Positions 52,651-61,204 of a stretch of 64,000 nt of DNA are shown here, one piece after another. Position 1 is the first letter of the stretch. The number at the start of each line of letters is the position of its first letter. The DNA is from Pirellulales bacterium (GTDB lineage Bacteria; Planctomycetota; Planctomycetia; Pirellulales; JAEUIK01), in NCBI GenBank assembly GCA_019694435.1, contig JAIBBZ010000022.1:35872-99871 (forward strand). The letters are read 5' to 3'. A model generated the notes under the pieces. The model saw only the letters and a program-made list of their open reading frames with translations, did no database searches and was not told the origin of the DNA. The translations under genes and the position numbers were made by a program.

Positions 52651-53532
52651 GTGACGACCTCGGTCCATGTACCCGTGCTGTTGGCAGAGGTCCTTGCCGG
52701 CCTGGAACCGCAGCCTGGCCAGACGATCGTCGATGGGACGGCAGGCGGTGGGGGGCACGCCCGGGCCCTGGCCGACCGGGTTACCCCTACGGGCCAGGTC
52801 TTGGCGCTCGATCGCGACCCGGCTGCTATCGCGGCGCTGCTGGCAAGCGAGTTACCGGCCAACCTGAAGCCGGTCGTGGGCAGCTATGTCGACTTGCCCG
52901 AGATCTTGGCAGCCGAAGGCCTGACTGCCGTTGACGCCATCCTCCTGGATTTGGGACTCTCCAGCGATCAATTGGCCGATCCGCAGCGCGGATTCAGCTT
53001 TCAGACCGGCGGGCCGCTCGACATGCGCTTCGATCCAACCCAGGGCGAACCGGCCTGGCGTCTGCTCTCGCGTTTGAGCGAGAAGACGCTGGCTGACCTG
53101 ATTTACGCCTACGGCGAAGAGCGCCACAGCCGGCGGATCGCGCGGCGCATCGTCGAGTCGCGCCGCCGCGATCCGATCGACACGTCCGAGAAGCTGGCCA
53201 CCCTGGTGCGAGCCGCCGTGCCGCGCGGCCGCGAGAAAATCGACCCGGCCACGCGGACCTTTCAAGCACTGCGGATCGCGGTGAACGACGAGTTGCGCGG
53301 TCTGGACATCGCGCTGCGGCGGTTGCCCGACTGCCTGCGACCCGGCGGACGGCTGGCGATCATCAGCTTTCATTCGCTCGAGGATCGGCGCGTGAAAGAG
53401 GCGTTCCGCAACGACCCGCGTCTGGAAGTGATCACGAAGCGACCGGACCGCGCCACGGACGAGGAAGCGACGGCGAATCCTCGTGCGCGCAGCGCGCGGT
53501 TGCGCGTCGCCCGGCGCCGTACTGCCGTCTGA
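52651..53532 (+). CDS. rsmH: 16S rRNA (cytosine-1402-N4)-methyltransferase RsmH
   Basis: 293 residues. HVPVLLAEVLAGL, DGTAGGGGHA (SAM-binding), LGLSSDQLADPQRGFSF, LDMRFDP, YGEERHSRRIAR and RLAIISFHSLEDRRVKEAF are diagnostic. It methylates C1402 in the ribosomal P site. The only start near the conserved N-terminus is GTG 52651; the ribosome-binding site is weak. It retains its classical place after mraZ although the rest of the dcw cluster is absent. Confidence 0.95.
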   Translation: MTTSVHVPVLLAEVLAGLEPQPGQTIVDGTAGGGGHARALADRVTPTGQVLALDRDPAAIAALLASELPANLKPVVGSYVDLPEILAAEGLTAVDAILLDLGLSSDQLADPQRGFSFQTGGPLDMRFDPTQGEPAWRLLSRLSEKTLADLIYAYGEERHSRRIARRIVESRRRDPIDTSEKLATLVRAAVPRGREKIDPATRTFQALRIAVNDELRGLDIALRRLPDCLRPGGRLAIISFHSLEDRRVKEAFRNDPRLEVITKRPDRATDEEATANPRARSARLRVARRRTAV

Positions 53533-53592
53533 AACCCGGTGGCCCGGCTCCCCCCCGATCAAACATTGCAGTCCACGGAAGGACATCCTTCG

Positions 53593-55200
53593 ATGAAGAA
53601 TCGTAACGATCAGGATCAGGACGACGAGCGCGACTATGCCGACGAGCAGGACGACAACGAACAAGCGTCACCGAAAAAGAAGAAGCGTCGCGTGCCGGTC
53701 GAGGGAGCCACAGGCTCGTGGAAGCGCTATCTTCGCGCGGCCGTCGGAGCGTTGACCTTGATCGGTGGCAGTGCCGGCGGCGGTGGTTACTACTACTACA
53801 CCCAGGGCAGCAAGTCCGACAATCCGCTCCAGCACTTGAAGGAAGCGCAGACGGCCGTCGAGCAGGGGGCGCAAAAACTGGCCGCGGGAGCGCCCTCGGT
53901 CCAAGAGGTCCTGCAAGATCCCCAGCAGGCAGTCGGGCAATTCGCAGAGAATGCCAACCAGGCGTTCGACAACGCGGCTGCCCAAGTGCAGCAATCGGCC
54001 GAACAGGCGGTCGGCGACTTCACTCAGCCGGCGCAGCAGGCCGTGGACCAGTTCGCCCAGGACGCCGGTCAGGCCGCCGACCAGCTGGCACAGGATGCCT
54101 CGCAATACGGCCAGCAGGCGGTCCAGGCCGCCGACAGTGCGCTTGCGCCTCGCGCCAGCATCGGGTCGCGCACCAATGCCCACGAACCGCCTTTCGACGC
54201 TTCGCAATCGCTGCCTCCCCAGGAGTCGTTCCCGGCGGCCGAGCCCTCCCAGATGGCCGGCGCGCCCTATGGAGTGGAGCCCTCCGGCCAGATGCCGGCA
54301 ACAGCCCACGATCATCCTGCGGCCGAGTCGCCCCCTGCCGCGTCGGCGTTTCCGACGGAAGCCGAGCAGCCTTCGGCCTTTGCCGACAGTGGCCAAGCAG
54401 CCCCGGCGACCGAAGGATTCACCGCGCCGCCCGAGCCCAGCGCGTCGCCGTTCGCGACGACGCCTGCTGCCGAGATGTCGCCGCCGACGGCCGATGCGGG
54501 CGAATTGGCCCCGGCGCCACGCTCCAGCCGTCGCCGCGCGTCGGTCGCTGCCGCTCCGCTGGCCGAGCCGGAGGCGATGACTTCCGACACGGGCCAGTTC
54601 TCCGAACCGACCGCCGATCTCGAACCGCGCACCCCGCCGGCCGGCGATTTTGCCCGGCCGCATCAGCGGACTCCCCAGACCATGTCGGCCGACGTCGAGC
54701 CCTCCGTGACTCGCTCGGCGACCGCGGGTACTTACACGGTCGAGCCGCAGGACAACTATTGGGTGATCTCGCAAAAAATCTACGGCAACGGCGCCTACTT
54801 CAAGGCCTTGTTCGAGCACAATCGCGACCGCTATCCGCGCGCCAACCGGCTGCGCGTCGGCGACGTCATCTCGACCCCGCCGGCCGAGACGCTCGCCGCG
54901 ACCTACCCGCAGTTGATGCCGCGTGAACTCCGGCCGGCCGCCGCCAGCCGCGACATTCGCGGTGCGCCCGTCGCCGTGGCACCTACAGGGCCGCGCCCCT
55001 ATGTCGTCGCCGAGGGCGACACGTTGTTCGACATCGCTCGCAATGAGTTGGGAGATGCTCGGCGCTGGTCCGAGATTTATGAGCTCAACCGTCAGACGCT
55101 GGGCAACAACGTGGATCGCCTGCAGCCCGGCACTCAATTGACGCTCCCGGGCAGCGAAGGCTCGACCGTGACGAATCGAACCAGCCGGCGGCTGCGCTAG
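53593..55200 (+). CDS. Membrane-anchored protein with two LysM domains, in ftsL position
   Basis: 535 residues. A very acidic then basic N-terminus (MKNRNDQDQDDERDYADEQD..KKKKRR), a span at about 48-66 (AAVGALTLIGGSAGGGGYYYY), amphipathic Ala/Gln-rich helices to about 190 (for example AVDQFAQDAGQAADQLAQ), a Pro/Ala/Ser-rich linker, then LysM 1 near 378-425 (YTVEPQDNYWVISQKIYG) and LysM 2 near 473-520 (YVVAEGDTLFDIARNELG). LysM binds GlcNAc-containing polymers such as peptidoglycan. It occupies the ftsL slot after rsmH but has no FtsL-like leucine zipper. AAGGA lies nine bases before ATG 53593. Confidence 0.82.
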   Translation: MKNRNDQDQDDERDYADEQDDNEQASPKKKKRRVPVEGATGSWKRYLRAAVGALTLIGGSAGGGGYYYYTQGSKSDNPLQHLKEAQTAVEQGAQKLAAGAPSVQEVLQDPQQAVGQFAENANQAFDNAAAQVQQSAEQAVGDFTQPAQQAVDQFAQDAGQAADQLAQDASQYGQQAVQAADSALAPRASIGSRTNAHEPPFDASQSLPPQESFPAAEPSQMAGAPYGVEPSGQMPATAHDHPAAESPPAASAFPTEAEQPSAFADSGQAAPATEGFTAPPEPSASPFATTPAAEMSPPTADAGELAPAPRSSRRRASVAAAPLAEPEAMTSDTGQFSEPTADLEPRTPPAGDFARPHQRTPQTMSADVEPSVTRSATAGTYTVEPQDNYWVISQKIYGNGAYFKALFEHNRDRYPRANRLRVGDVISTPPAETLAATYPQLMPRELRPAAASRDIRGAPVAVAPTGPRPYVVAEGDTLFDIARNELGDARRWSEIYELNRQTLGNNVDRLQPGTQLTLPGSEGSTVTNRTSRRLR

Positions 55201-55207
55201 CTGCTCG

Positions 55208-56470
55208 TCAGGGCGCTGGCTCGCCGGTTTGCATCTGCGCGGCGACCTGCTCGGCCGCGCGGAGCACGCGCAGGATGTTGCCGCTGAGAATCTTGTGAAT
55301 GTCCTCGGCACCATAGCCGCGGTCCAAGAGCGCCTGCGTGATCAGCGGATAGGTTGCAACGTCTTCGAGTTGCTTGGGCAGCATTTCGACGCCGTCGTAG
55401 TCGGAACCGAGGCCGACGTGTTCGACGCCGGCCACACGCGCGATGTGATCGATGTGCGCGACGACGTCGTGAATCGTACCCGGCTCGATCGGATTCGCCT
55501 TGCGCCAGGCGTCGATCGCGCGGTCGAAATCTGCCTGCTCGGGAAATTTTTGTCGCAGTTCGCGCCCCACCGCGAACATCTGCGCGCGTAACCGTGCCGA
55601 GGCGGGTACGACGAAGCCGGAGTAATAATTGACCATCACGATGCCTCCTTGGGCGGCCGTTTCGCGCAGCAGGTCGTCGGGCACATTGCGCGGATGGTCG
55701 GCAATGGCCCGCGCCGAAGAGTGGGAGAAGATGACCGGGGCGCGGCTCGCGCGTAGGGCGTCACGCATGGTCGCCTCGGACACGTGCGACAGGTCGACGA
55801 GCATGCCCAGGCGGTTCATCTCTTCCACGACGGCCTCGCCAAAGGCCGTGAGCCCATCGTGCTGGGGTTCGTCGGTCGCGGCGTCGGCCCAGGCGAGTGT
55901 GTCGGCATGGGTCAGCGTCATGTAACGGGCACCCTGCTCGTAGAGCTGCCGCAGCACGCCCAACGAGTTCTCGATCGAGTGCCCGCCCTCGACGCCCAGC
56001 ATCGACGCGATTTTTCCCGCGGCCTGAATCCGTTCGACGTCGGCCGCGGTCGAGGCGAGTTCGAACACGTCGGGATATCGGCGGATCATCTCCTTCGCCA
56101 GGGCGATTTGCTCGAGCGTCTGCAGCAGGGCCGTACCTTGCCGGGCCGTTTCGGCCGGCACATACACGGACCAGAACTGGGCACCGACGTTGCCGGCGCG
56201 GAGCCGGGGAATGTCGGTATTCAGTTTTTGCTGGTGGACGGCGATGTCGAGCTTGTCGAAGGACGAGCCGCCTTCGGTGCGAATCATCCACAGCAGATCG
56301 TTATGTCCGTCGAACACAAAACCCGCCGCGTGCACTGCCCGGCCTTCGTCGGTCATGACCACGGGCGCCGTGGTCGCCGGCTGCGCGGGCTCGGCGGCAG
56401 TGATCGGCGCGGCCGCGGTGCAGTAGCAGGAGAGCAGCAGAAACCAACACCGAATCGATGAGCAAGGCAT
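55208..56470 (-). CDS. Secreted membrane dipeptidase (peptidase M19)
   Basis: 420 residues with a signal peptide (CSSIRCWFLLLSCYCTAAA). VFDGHNDLLWM supplies the His-x-Asp zinc pair, EGGHSIENSLGVLRQLYEQGARYMTLTH follows with its catalytic Glu, then LVDLSHVSEATM and PVIFSHSSARAI provide the other zinc histidines, and VGLGSDYDG is the final motif. M19 enzymes hydrolyse dipeptides, including those with D-residues, so a role in peptidoglycan peptide turnover is possible. It is convergent with the LysM gene (seven bases between stops). Confidence 0.92.
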   Translation of the reverse strand: MPCSSIRCWFLLLSCYCTAAAPITAAEPAQPATTAPVVMTDEGRAVHAAGFVFDGHNDLLWMIRTEGGSSFDKLDIAVHQQKLNTDIPRLRAGNVGAQFWSVYVPAETARQGTALLQTLEQIALAKEMIRRYPDVFELASTAADVERIQAAGKIASMLGVEGGHSIENSLGVLRQLYEQGARYMTLTHADTLAWADAATDEPQHDGLTAFGEAVVEEMNRLGMLVDLSHVSEATMRDALRASRAPVIFSHSSARAIADHPRNVPDDLLRETAAQGGIVMVNYYSGFVVPASARLRAQMFAVGRELRQKFPEQADFDRAIDAWRKANPIEPGTIHDVVAHIDHIARVAGVEHVGLGSDYDGVEMLPKQLEDVATYPLITQALLDRGYGAEDIHKILSGNILRVLRAAEQVAAQMQTGEPAP

Positions 56471-56582
56471 GGCAGGGGGCTACGGCAGGGTGAGTGCATC
56501 CCAAGCGGCAGGTGGAGTTCCCACGCGCAGCACCCAGCGTAACCGACGTGTCACCGAGGAGCCATTGCCGCCGTTCAACGCA

Positions 56583-56620
56583 CGCGGCCCGGAGAGGTCG
56601 TGAGACCTGACCGGGCCGCG
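56583..56620 (-). terminator. Long imperfect hairpin after the DUF1571 gene
   Basis: CGCGGCCCGG (56583-56592) and CCGGGCCGCG (56611-56620) form a perfect 10-bp stem. Inside, after a 2x2 internal loop, AGGTC/GACCT adds five pairs. The 4-base loop reads TCAC on minus and GTGA on plus. It lies 54 bases after the DUF1571 stop. No T-run follows on either strand, so it may be a factor-dependent terminator, an mRNA end stabiliser or part of a small RNA. Confidence 0.55.
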
Positions 56621-56645
56621 GGGGTAGACGCCGAACGGGTGAACG

Positions 56646-56665
56646 CGCGCCCCTGGCAGGGCGCG
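56646..56665 (-). terminator. Short stable hairpin after the DUF1571 stop
   Basis: CGCGCCC and GGGCGCG pair around six bases (CTGGCA on plus), nine bases beyond the DUF1571 stop and before the longer hairpin. The two in series likely define the mRNA 3' end. Confidence 0.45.
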
Positions 56666-56674
56666 AGCGGTAGC

Positions 56675-57649
56675 TTATTGCGGATAGCCGTAGGAGCCGT
56701 TGGCCGGATCGAAATCCGAGTCGGTGAAGCCGTTGTTGAGCTTCAGGTTGAGGTAGGTGTATTCCTCGACCAGCTCCGGCTTGCCGCCGGGCGTTTTGGG
56801 CCATTCATAGGCCGCATAGCGCACCGGCACCACCAACTCGTCATCGACGAAGATCTGCGCCAGGTGGAAACGGAAGTTGCGACGTGGCACGGGATGCTTG
56901 ACCTCGATGCACGTGCAACTCCGGCCGTTGATTTTCGTGTTCGGGCGGAAGACCACTTCGCACTCGCCGTATTGCGTGTCGGCCCGGCCGATCGCGATCA
57001 GCTTCTCGGTCAGGTTGAGCATGCCGATCTCGGTCACCGGGTAGCGGTTGTCGCGCATCGCGACCCAGCCGTTGGGGTCCAGCTCCAAGGTGCCCAGGAC
57101 GCGATTCTTGTAGCCGGTGCCGTGGGCCACGAGCTTGTTCTCGTTGCGGCCGGTCACGAAGATCGCTTCCTGCCCCTTGAGCGCCGAAGGCGCACGGAAA
57201 TACGTGTAGACGCTGAACGGCCGGTGCCGCACTTTGATGAACAGGTATTGATAGTCCTTCAGCTCGCCGTCGATCCGCTCGCGCTTCACGAATTCGCACT
57301 GATAGTCTTCGATCGCCCGAATGTGTTCGACGTTCGACTCGGCCCAGCGCAACGCCGGCATCAGCGGATGCTCGCCGGGGGCCGCGGGCCCCGCTTCGAT
57401 CACGCTCCGCAGGCTCAGACGATTTGCAACCAGCGGGTTCGGCGTGGCCACTTGCAGCGGCGGCTGCTCGGGCTTTTGAGCCAACCGGGGCGAGAGCAGG
57501 CCGGCGCCGTTCGCCGAGTAGACGCTTGGCTGCTGCGGTTGGGGATACAACGTGGGTTGCGGCTGCTGCGCCGCGGCCGTTTGAGCCAGGGTCCCGGCGG
57601 CGAACAAGGCCGCGATTCCCTTTCGACCTATCGTTGAGAAAAACCTCAT
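56675..57649 (-). CDS. Exported DUF1571 protein
   Basis: 324 residues with a signal peptide (MRFFSTIGRKGIAALFAAGTL..AAA), a Pro/Gln-rich linker, then the DUF1571 domain from about 105: IEDYQCEFVKRERIDGEL, RHRPFSVYTYFRAPSALKGQEAI, NKLVAHGTGYKNRVLGTLEL, CIEVKHPVPRRNFRFHLAQIFVDDEL and VPVRYAAYEWP. The domain looks LolA-like (a half-barrel that could bind lipid); that comparison is from the outline of strands only. Function unknown. GGAGAG precedes ATG 57647-57649. Confidence 0.87.
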   Translation of the reverse strand: MRFFSTIGRKGIAALFAAGTLAQTAAAQQPQPTLYPQPQQPSVYSANGAGLLSPRLAQKPEQPPLQVATPNPLVANRLSLRSVIEAGPAAPGEHPLMPALRWAESNVEHIRAIEDYQCEFVKRERIDGELKDYQYLFIKVRHRPFSVYTYFRAPSALKGQEAIFVTGRNENKLVAHGTGYKNRVLGTLELDPNGWVAMRDNRYPVTEIGMLNLTEKLIAIGRADTQYGECEVVFRPNTKINGRSCTCIEVKHPVPRRNFRFHLAQIFVDDELVVPVRYAAYEWPKTPGGKPELVEEYTYLNLKLNNGFTDSDFDPANGSYGYPQ

Positions 57650-58030
57650 TGCACACTCTCCGGGGTTCGCCGCTCGTGCAGGCACGGCCGTAATGTCAGG
57701 GACAGGGGGGTCCGGCGACGGTCCGGGCGGTCCACGCGCGCCGAACCGAAATTGCAAGTCGTGTGCCGAGAGGTGCGGTTTCTGCCCGCCGGCTCAAGGG
57801 GCTTGTCGCAACCTTATGATTGCGTTGGCCTTATCGAACGTGCCGACGTGCAGGACGCGATGCTGGCAGGGGCTCGCGGTGGTATCTATCGTCGCGGTTG
57901 AAAGCGACTTTTTACAATGCTCCGCTGGCAGCCGTTGTCTTACCCAGTCGTTTAAGTTGATTGCGTCGCGCGCCTGTCGTTGCCAGCACAGTTCGCCTGC
58001 GCGGCGCTGCCTGCCCGGAGCACAAACACT
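57650..58030. other. Divergent intergenic region without a clear gene
   Basis: 381 bases between the DUF1571 and MBL-hydrolase genes. A TACAAT at 57913-57918 inside a T-rich patch could be a plus-strand -10, but the TTGAAA before it is only nine bases away, and no other -35 fits. Nothing else is recognised. Confidence 0.4.
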
Positions 58031-58714
58031 TTGAGTTCGCCCCGCATCGAAGTCCTGACCATCGAATCACTGCCGTTCGGAGAAAACACCTACGTCGCCT
58101 GGCTCGAGGGGCGCGACGACTGCCTGATCGTCGATGCCGGCCTGGAGCCGCGCAAGATCGTGCACGCCGTCGAAGCGCGAAAGTTGAGACCCGCGGCACT
58201 GCTTTGCACGCATGGGCACGCTGATCACATCGGCGGCAACGAGTACCTCAAGCGGATCTGGCCCGAGGTGCCGATCGTCACCGGCAAGAACGAAGCACAG
58301 ATGCTGGTTGATGCCCGCCTCAACATGTCGGCGGTGTTCGGCGTACCCGTCACGAGTCCGCCGGCCGACATCCTGTTGGCCGACGGCGAATCGTTTTCGG
58401 CGGCCGGGTTCGAACTACAGGTGTACGAGATTCCCGGGCACTCGCGAGGTCACATCGTGTTCGTGTGGCGGGGAGCTTCGCCCTACCAGGTCTTTGGCGG
58501 CGACGTGTTGTTCGCCGGCAGCATTGGCCGGACCGATTTTCCCGGCGGCAGCTTCGAACAACTGGCCGCGGGAATTCACCACAGGCTGTTCACCCTGCCC
58601 GACGACACGGTGGTCTGGCCGGGCCATGGACCTGCCACGACCACCGGCCGCGAGAAGCGCACCAATCCGTTCGTCGGCGAAGCCGCGGGGATCTACGGGA
58701 TCGACGATATCTAG
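58031..58714 (+). CDS. MBL-fold hydrolase (glyoxalase II-like)
   Basis: 227 residues. LPFGENTYVAWLEGRDDCLIVDAG, THGHADHIGG (metal motif HxHxDH), PGHSRGHIVF, GGDVLFAGSIGRTDFPGG and WPGHGPATTTGREKRTNPF are typical of glyoxalase II-related thiolesterases of the YcbL type. The true substrate is unknown. The TTG 58031 start (LSSPRIEVLTI) is chosen by domain boundary, with GGAG about 13 bases upstream; a longer frame starts at 57980. Confidence 0.87.
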   Translation: MSSPRIEVLTIESLPFGENTYVAWLEGRDDCLIVDAGLEPRKIVHAVEARKLRPAALLCTHGHADHIGGNEYLKRIWPEVPIVTGKNEAQMLVDARLNMSAVFGVPVTSPPADILLADGESFSAAGFELQVYEIPGHSRGHIVFVWRGASPYQVFGGDVLFAGSIGRTDFPGGSFEQLAAGIHHRLFTLPDDTVVWPGHGPATTTGREKRTNPFVGEAAGIYGIDDI

Positions 58715-58866
58715 GACCTCCGGCCCGCACAGGTACAACTCTGCCGGGGCCGAATCGTGCAACCTGCTTGCCGCCGGTGCGGCCCGCGGAGAAGATAGCG
58801 GGCAACCGGCTGTTTACTCCGGCCGAGAACGCCTGCCGTCACGCTTACCGACAGGATCATCTGACC

Positions 58867-59733
58867 ATGCGTTGGCAAGAAGGACGCCGTAGCGAGAACA
58901 TCGAGGATCGCCGGGGCATGCGGCCCCGCACGGTCGCGGCCGGTGGCGGCGGCTTGATCATGCTCATCATCATCGTGCTGGCGATGTTGTTTGGCGTCGA
59001 TCCGCGTCCGCTGATGCAACAAGCGCAACAGCCGCAGGCGGGCGCCGAGGCCGATGGCGAAGCGGGCCCCATCGAATCTTCTCCGGAAGAAGAGCAGCTC
59101 AAGGATTTTGTCGCCACGGTGCTGGCCGACACGGAGGACGTTTGGAAGGCGCTGTTTCAAGCGGGCGGCCGGCAATATCGCGAACCTACGTTGGTATTGT
59201 TCCGCGGTCAGGTGGAATCGGCCTGCGGATTGGCCAGCGCTGCTGTCGGGCCCTTCTACTGCCCGGCCGACGAAAAGCTCTACCTCGACCTGGCCTTCTT
59301 CGAAGAACTGCAGAACCGTTTTCGTGCACCGGGCGATTTTGCGCAGGCCTATGTAATCGCCCACGAGATCGGGCATCACGTCCAGAATCTCTTGGGCACA
59401 ATGGAGCAGGTTCATCGTCTCCGCGGCCGCGTGAGCGAGACCGAGTTCAACCAGATGTCGGTCCGCCTCGAATTGCAGGCCGACTTCTACGCGGGTGTCT
59501 GGGCCCACCACGCTCAACGCATGAAAGGCCTGCTCGAGGCCGGCGACATCGAGGAGGGGCTCCGGGCTGCCAGTGCCATCGGCGACGACAAAATCCAGAA
59601 AATGACCCAGGGATACGTCGTGCCCGATTCCTTCACCCACGGCAGCTCGGAACAGCGCATCCGCTGGTTCCGCAAGGGCCTGCAAACGGGCGATTTATCG
59701 CAGGGTGATACGTTCAATGCCGACGACCTGTAA
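58867..59733 (+). CDS. YpfJ/KPN_02809-family zinc metallopeptidase
   Basis: 288 residues. MRWQEGRRSENIEDRRG is the conserved N-terminus; one span (GLIMLIIIVLAMLFGV, 30-43) follows, then a linker and the peptidase domain with the zinc motif HEIGHH at 166-171, a later MSVRLELQADFYAGVWAHH and the C-terminal HGSSEQRIRWFRKGL. The family (PF04228) is a membrane-anchored neutral zinc metallopeptidase with unknown substrates. It ends ahead of two small terminator-like hairpins. Confidence 0.92.
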   Translation: MRWQEGRRSENIEDRRGMRPRTVAAGGGGLIMLIIIVLAMLFGVDPRPLMQQAQQPQAGAEADGEAGPIESSPEEEQLKDFVATVLADTEDVWKALFQAGGRQYREPTLVLFRGQVESACGLASAAVGPFYCPADEKLYLDLAFFEELQNRFRAPGDFAQAYVIAHEIGHHVQNLLGTMEQVHRLRGRVSETEFNQMSVRLELQADFYAGVWAHHAQRMKGLLEAGDIEEGLRAASAIGDDKIQKMTQGYVVPDSFTHGSSEQRIRWFRKGLQTGDLSQGDTFNADDL

Positions 59734-59763
59734 CGCGCAAGACTCGCTCGCCTGACGGTCTGG

Positions 59764-59816
59764 CCCCAGGCTCTGCGGGGTTTTCCGGACAAATCGGGGC
59801 GAAAATCGCCCATTTT
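59764..59816 (+). terminator. Tandem terminator hairpins
   Basis: First, CCCC..GGGG (59764-59767/59777-59780) followed by TTTT. Second, GGGCGA-AAA-TCGCCC (59797-59811) followed by ATTTTG. Both are short, and together they plausibly stop transcription of the metallopeptidase gene. Confidence 0.5.
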
Positions 59817-59832
59817 GCCCGTTCGGGCGCGC

Positions 59833-59860
59833 TTGACTCCCGCCGCGCAGCAGCTATTAT
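59833..59860 (+). promoter_or_regulatory. Promoter of the PEP-CTERM genes
   Basis: TTGACT (59833-59838), 16 bases, then TATTAT (59855-59860), with five of six consensus positions in each hexamer. Downstream CGATCGATCG (59866 onward) is a short repeat. The first PEP-CTERM start is about 300 bases away. Confidence 0.65.
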
Positions 59861-60169
59861 CACTTCGATCGATCGCCTGACCGATCAAGTTCATCGACCC
59901 TGCTTTGCCTTGCTAATGCAGCTCTCTCGCGTCTGACCTCGGCCAATGGCCGACCTTCTTGTCAGACCTTCCGCGGGCGATTCCAGCAACCCGATTGCTG
60001 TGCTTCGCGCTTGCCGCTAACCGACCACGCGCCGCGGCCACGAATTGCATCGTCTTGACCGGTAGTTCCGGCGTGCTTTTGCGCTCGACGAGAACAGCCA
60101 GGCCAACGTGCCTTCGCGGTGCTTACCTGCCCCATACGCCACACCCGCATCCATCCGGAGTTTCACCCT

Positions 60170-61165
60170 ATGTCGTTCCCGATCTTACGTCGCACCTGGC
60201 TGCTGCTGGCGGCCGCATGCACGCTGTTCGCAGCGATCGCGCCGGCGCGCGCCGCCGAGTTGTTGGTGGCCGACCGGCTGAGCAATTCGGTCTACCGCTA
60301 CTCGGCGGCAGGCGATTTTCTCGGCGTCTTGCTGCAAGACAACGTGAATCTGAATCAACCCAGCGGCATTCAGTTGTCGCCCGATAAGACCAAGCTGTAC
60401 GTTGCCAGCTCGCAGAACGGCAAGGTGATCTCCTACGACTACAACGGCACCACCGCCACGAACCCGCAGGTGTTCGCGTCGGGTTTAGTGTTTCCGAATT
60501 CGGTCATCTTCAGCCCGGATGGCAGCAAGGTCTATGTCTCGCAACTCGGTGGCGGCGGCGTCGCGCAGTTCAACTCCAACGGCACCAGCGCCGGAAGCGC
60601 GCTGGTCGGCGGTTCGTCGAGCCAGCTCTCGGGCCTGGCTTTCGCACCCAGCGGGCAACTGCTCGTCGGTGCGTTTGCCGACGACGCGACGGGCGTGTTG
60701 GGCGGTGTCGAGCGCAGCAATGCCGGCCTCAGCTCGCTTACGGATTTCATCGCTCCGGCCGCAAATCTTTGGGGCGTCGGGAATCTGCTCGTCGACGGCA
60801 ATGACTTGTACGTGACGGCCGGGTTCGCCGGCCTGGTGAAGAAGTACGACGCCACGACGGGCGCCGTGGCCGGCGGCTTCACGGCGCCTTCGGGCCTGGG
60901 GTTTCCTGCCAGCATCACATTGGCCCCCGATGGGAACGGCCTGTTGGTGGGCAGCCTGGGCTTCGCGGCCGGCGGCGGCAATATCTCGCGCTTCGGCTTC
61001 GACGGCACGGCGCTGGGCCTGTTCAAGGCGGCCCAAGCCAACCCGGCGTTGGGCTTCACCGAACCGACCGGGTTGCTGGTCGTGCCCGAGCCCTCGTCGA
61101 TTGTCCTGGCGGGAAGCGCCGTAGCGGCCCTGGCCATGGCTGCGATGCGTCGCCGCCGATCCTGA
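60170..61165 (+). CDS. PEP-CTERM protein with NHL-like beta-propeller
   Basis: 331 residues with a signal peptide (MSFPILRRTWLLLAAACTLF) and propeller-like repeats: LLVADRLSNSVYRYSAAGDFL, IQLSPDKTKLYVASSQNGKVI and FSPDGSKVYVSQLGGGGVA. The C-terminus is VPEPSSIVLAGSA and a basic RRRRS end, the PEP-CTERM sorting signal cut by exosortase. PEP-CTERM proteins are usually exported and anchored or released with exopolysaccharide. GGAG precedes ATG 60170. No exosortase gene is in the window. Confidence 0.88.
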   Translation: MSFPILRRTWLLLAAACTLFAAIAPARAAELLVADRLSNSVYRYSAAGDFLGVLLQDNVNLNQPSGIQLSPDKTKLYVASSQNGKVISYDYNGTTATNPQVFASGLVFPNSVIFSPDGSKVYVSQLGGGGVAQFNSNGTSAGSALVGGSSSQLSGLAFAPSGQLLVGAFADDATGVLGGVERSNAGLSSLTDFIAPAANLWGVGNLLVDGNDLYVTAGFAGLVKKYDATTGAVAGGFTAPSGLGFPASITLAPDGNGLLVGSLGFAAGGGNISRFGFDGTALGLFKAAQANPALGFTEPTGLLVVPEPSSIVLAGSAVAALAMAAMRRRRS

Positions 61166-61204
61166 ATTGACGCAACTCTGAGCTAACACCCAAGGCTTCT
61201 TCCT

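Larger units (their letters stand above)
59734..60169 (+). other. Intergenic region with terminators and a PEP-CTERM gene promoter
   Basis: 436 bases without a credible gene. It holds the terminators at 59764-59816 and a consensus-like promoter at 59833-59860. This leaves a 5' leader of about 300 bases for the PEP-CTERM gene, long enough for a regulatory RNA structure, though I recognise no known riboswitch. Confidence 0.5.

Noticed and set aside
57898..57918. TTGAAA..TACAAT as a promoter for the MBL hydrolase
   Set aside because: The spacing is only nine bases, far below the usual 16-18.
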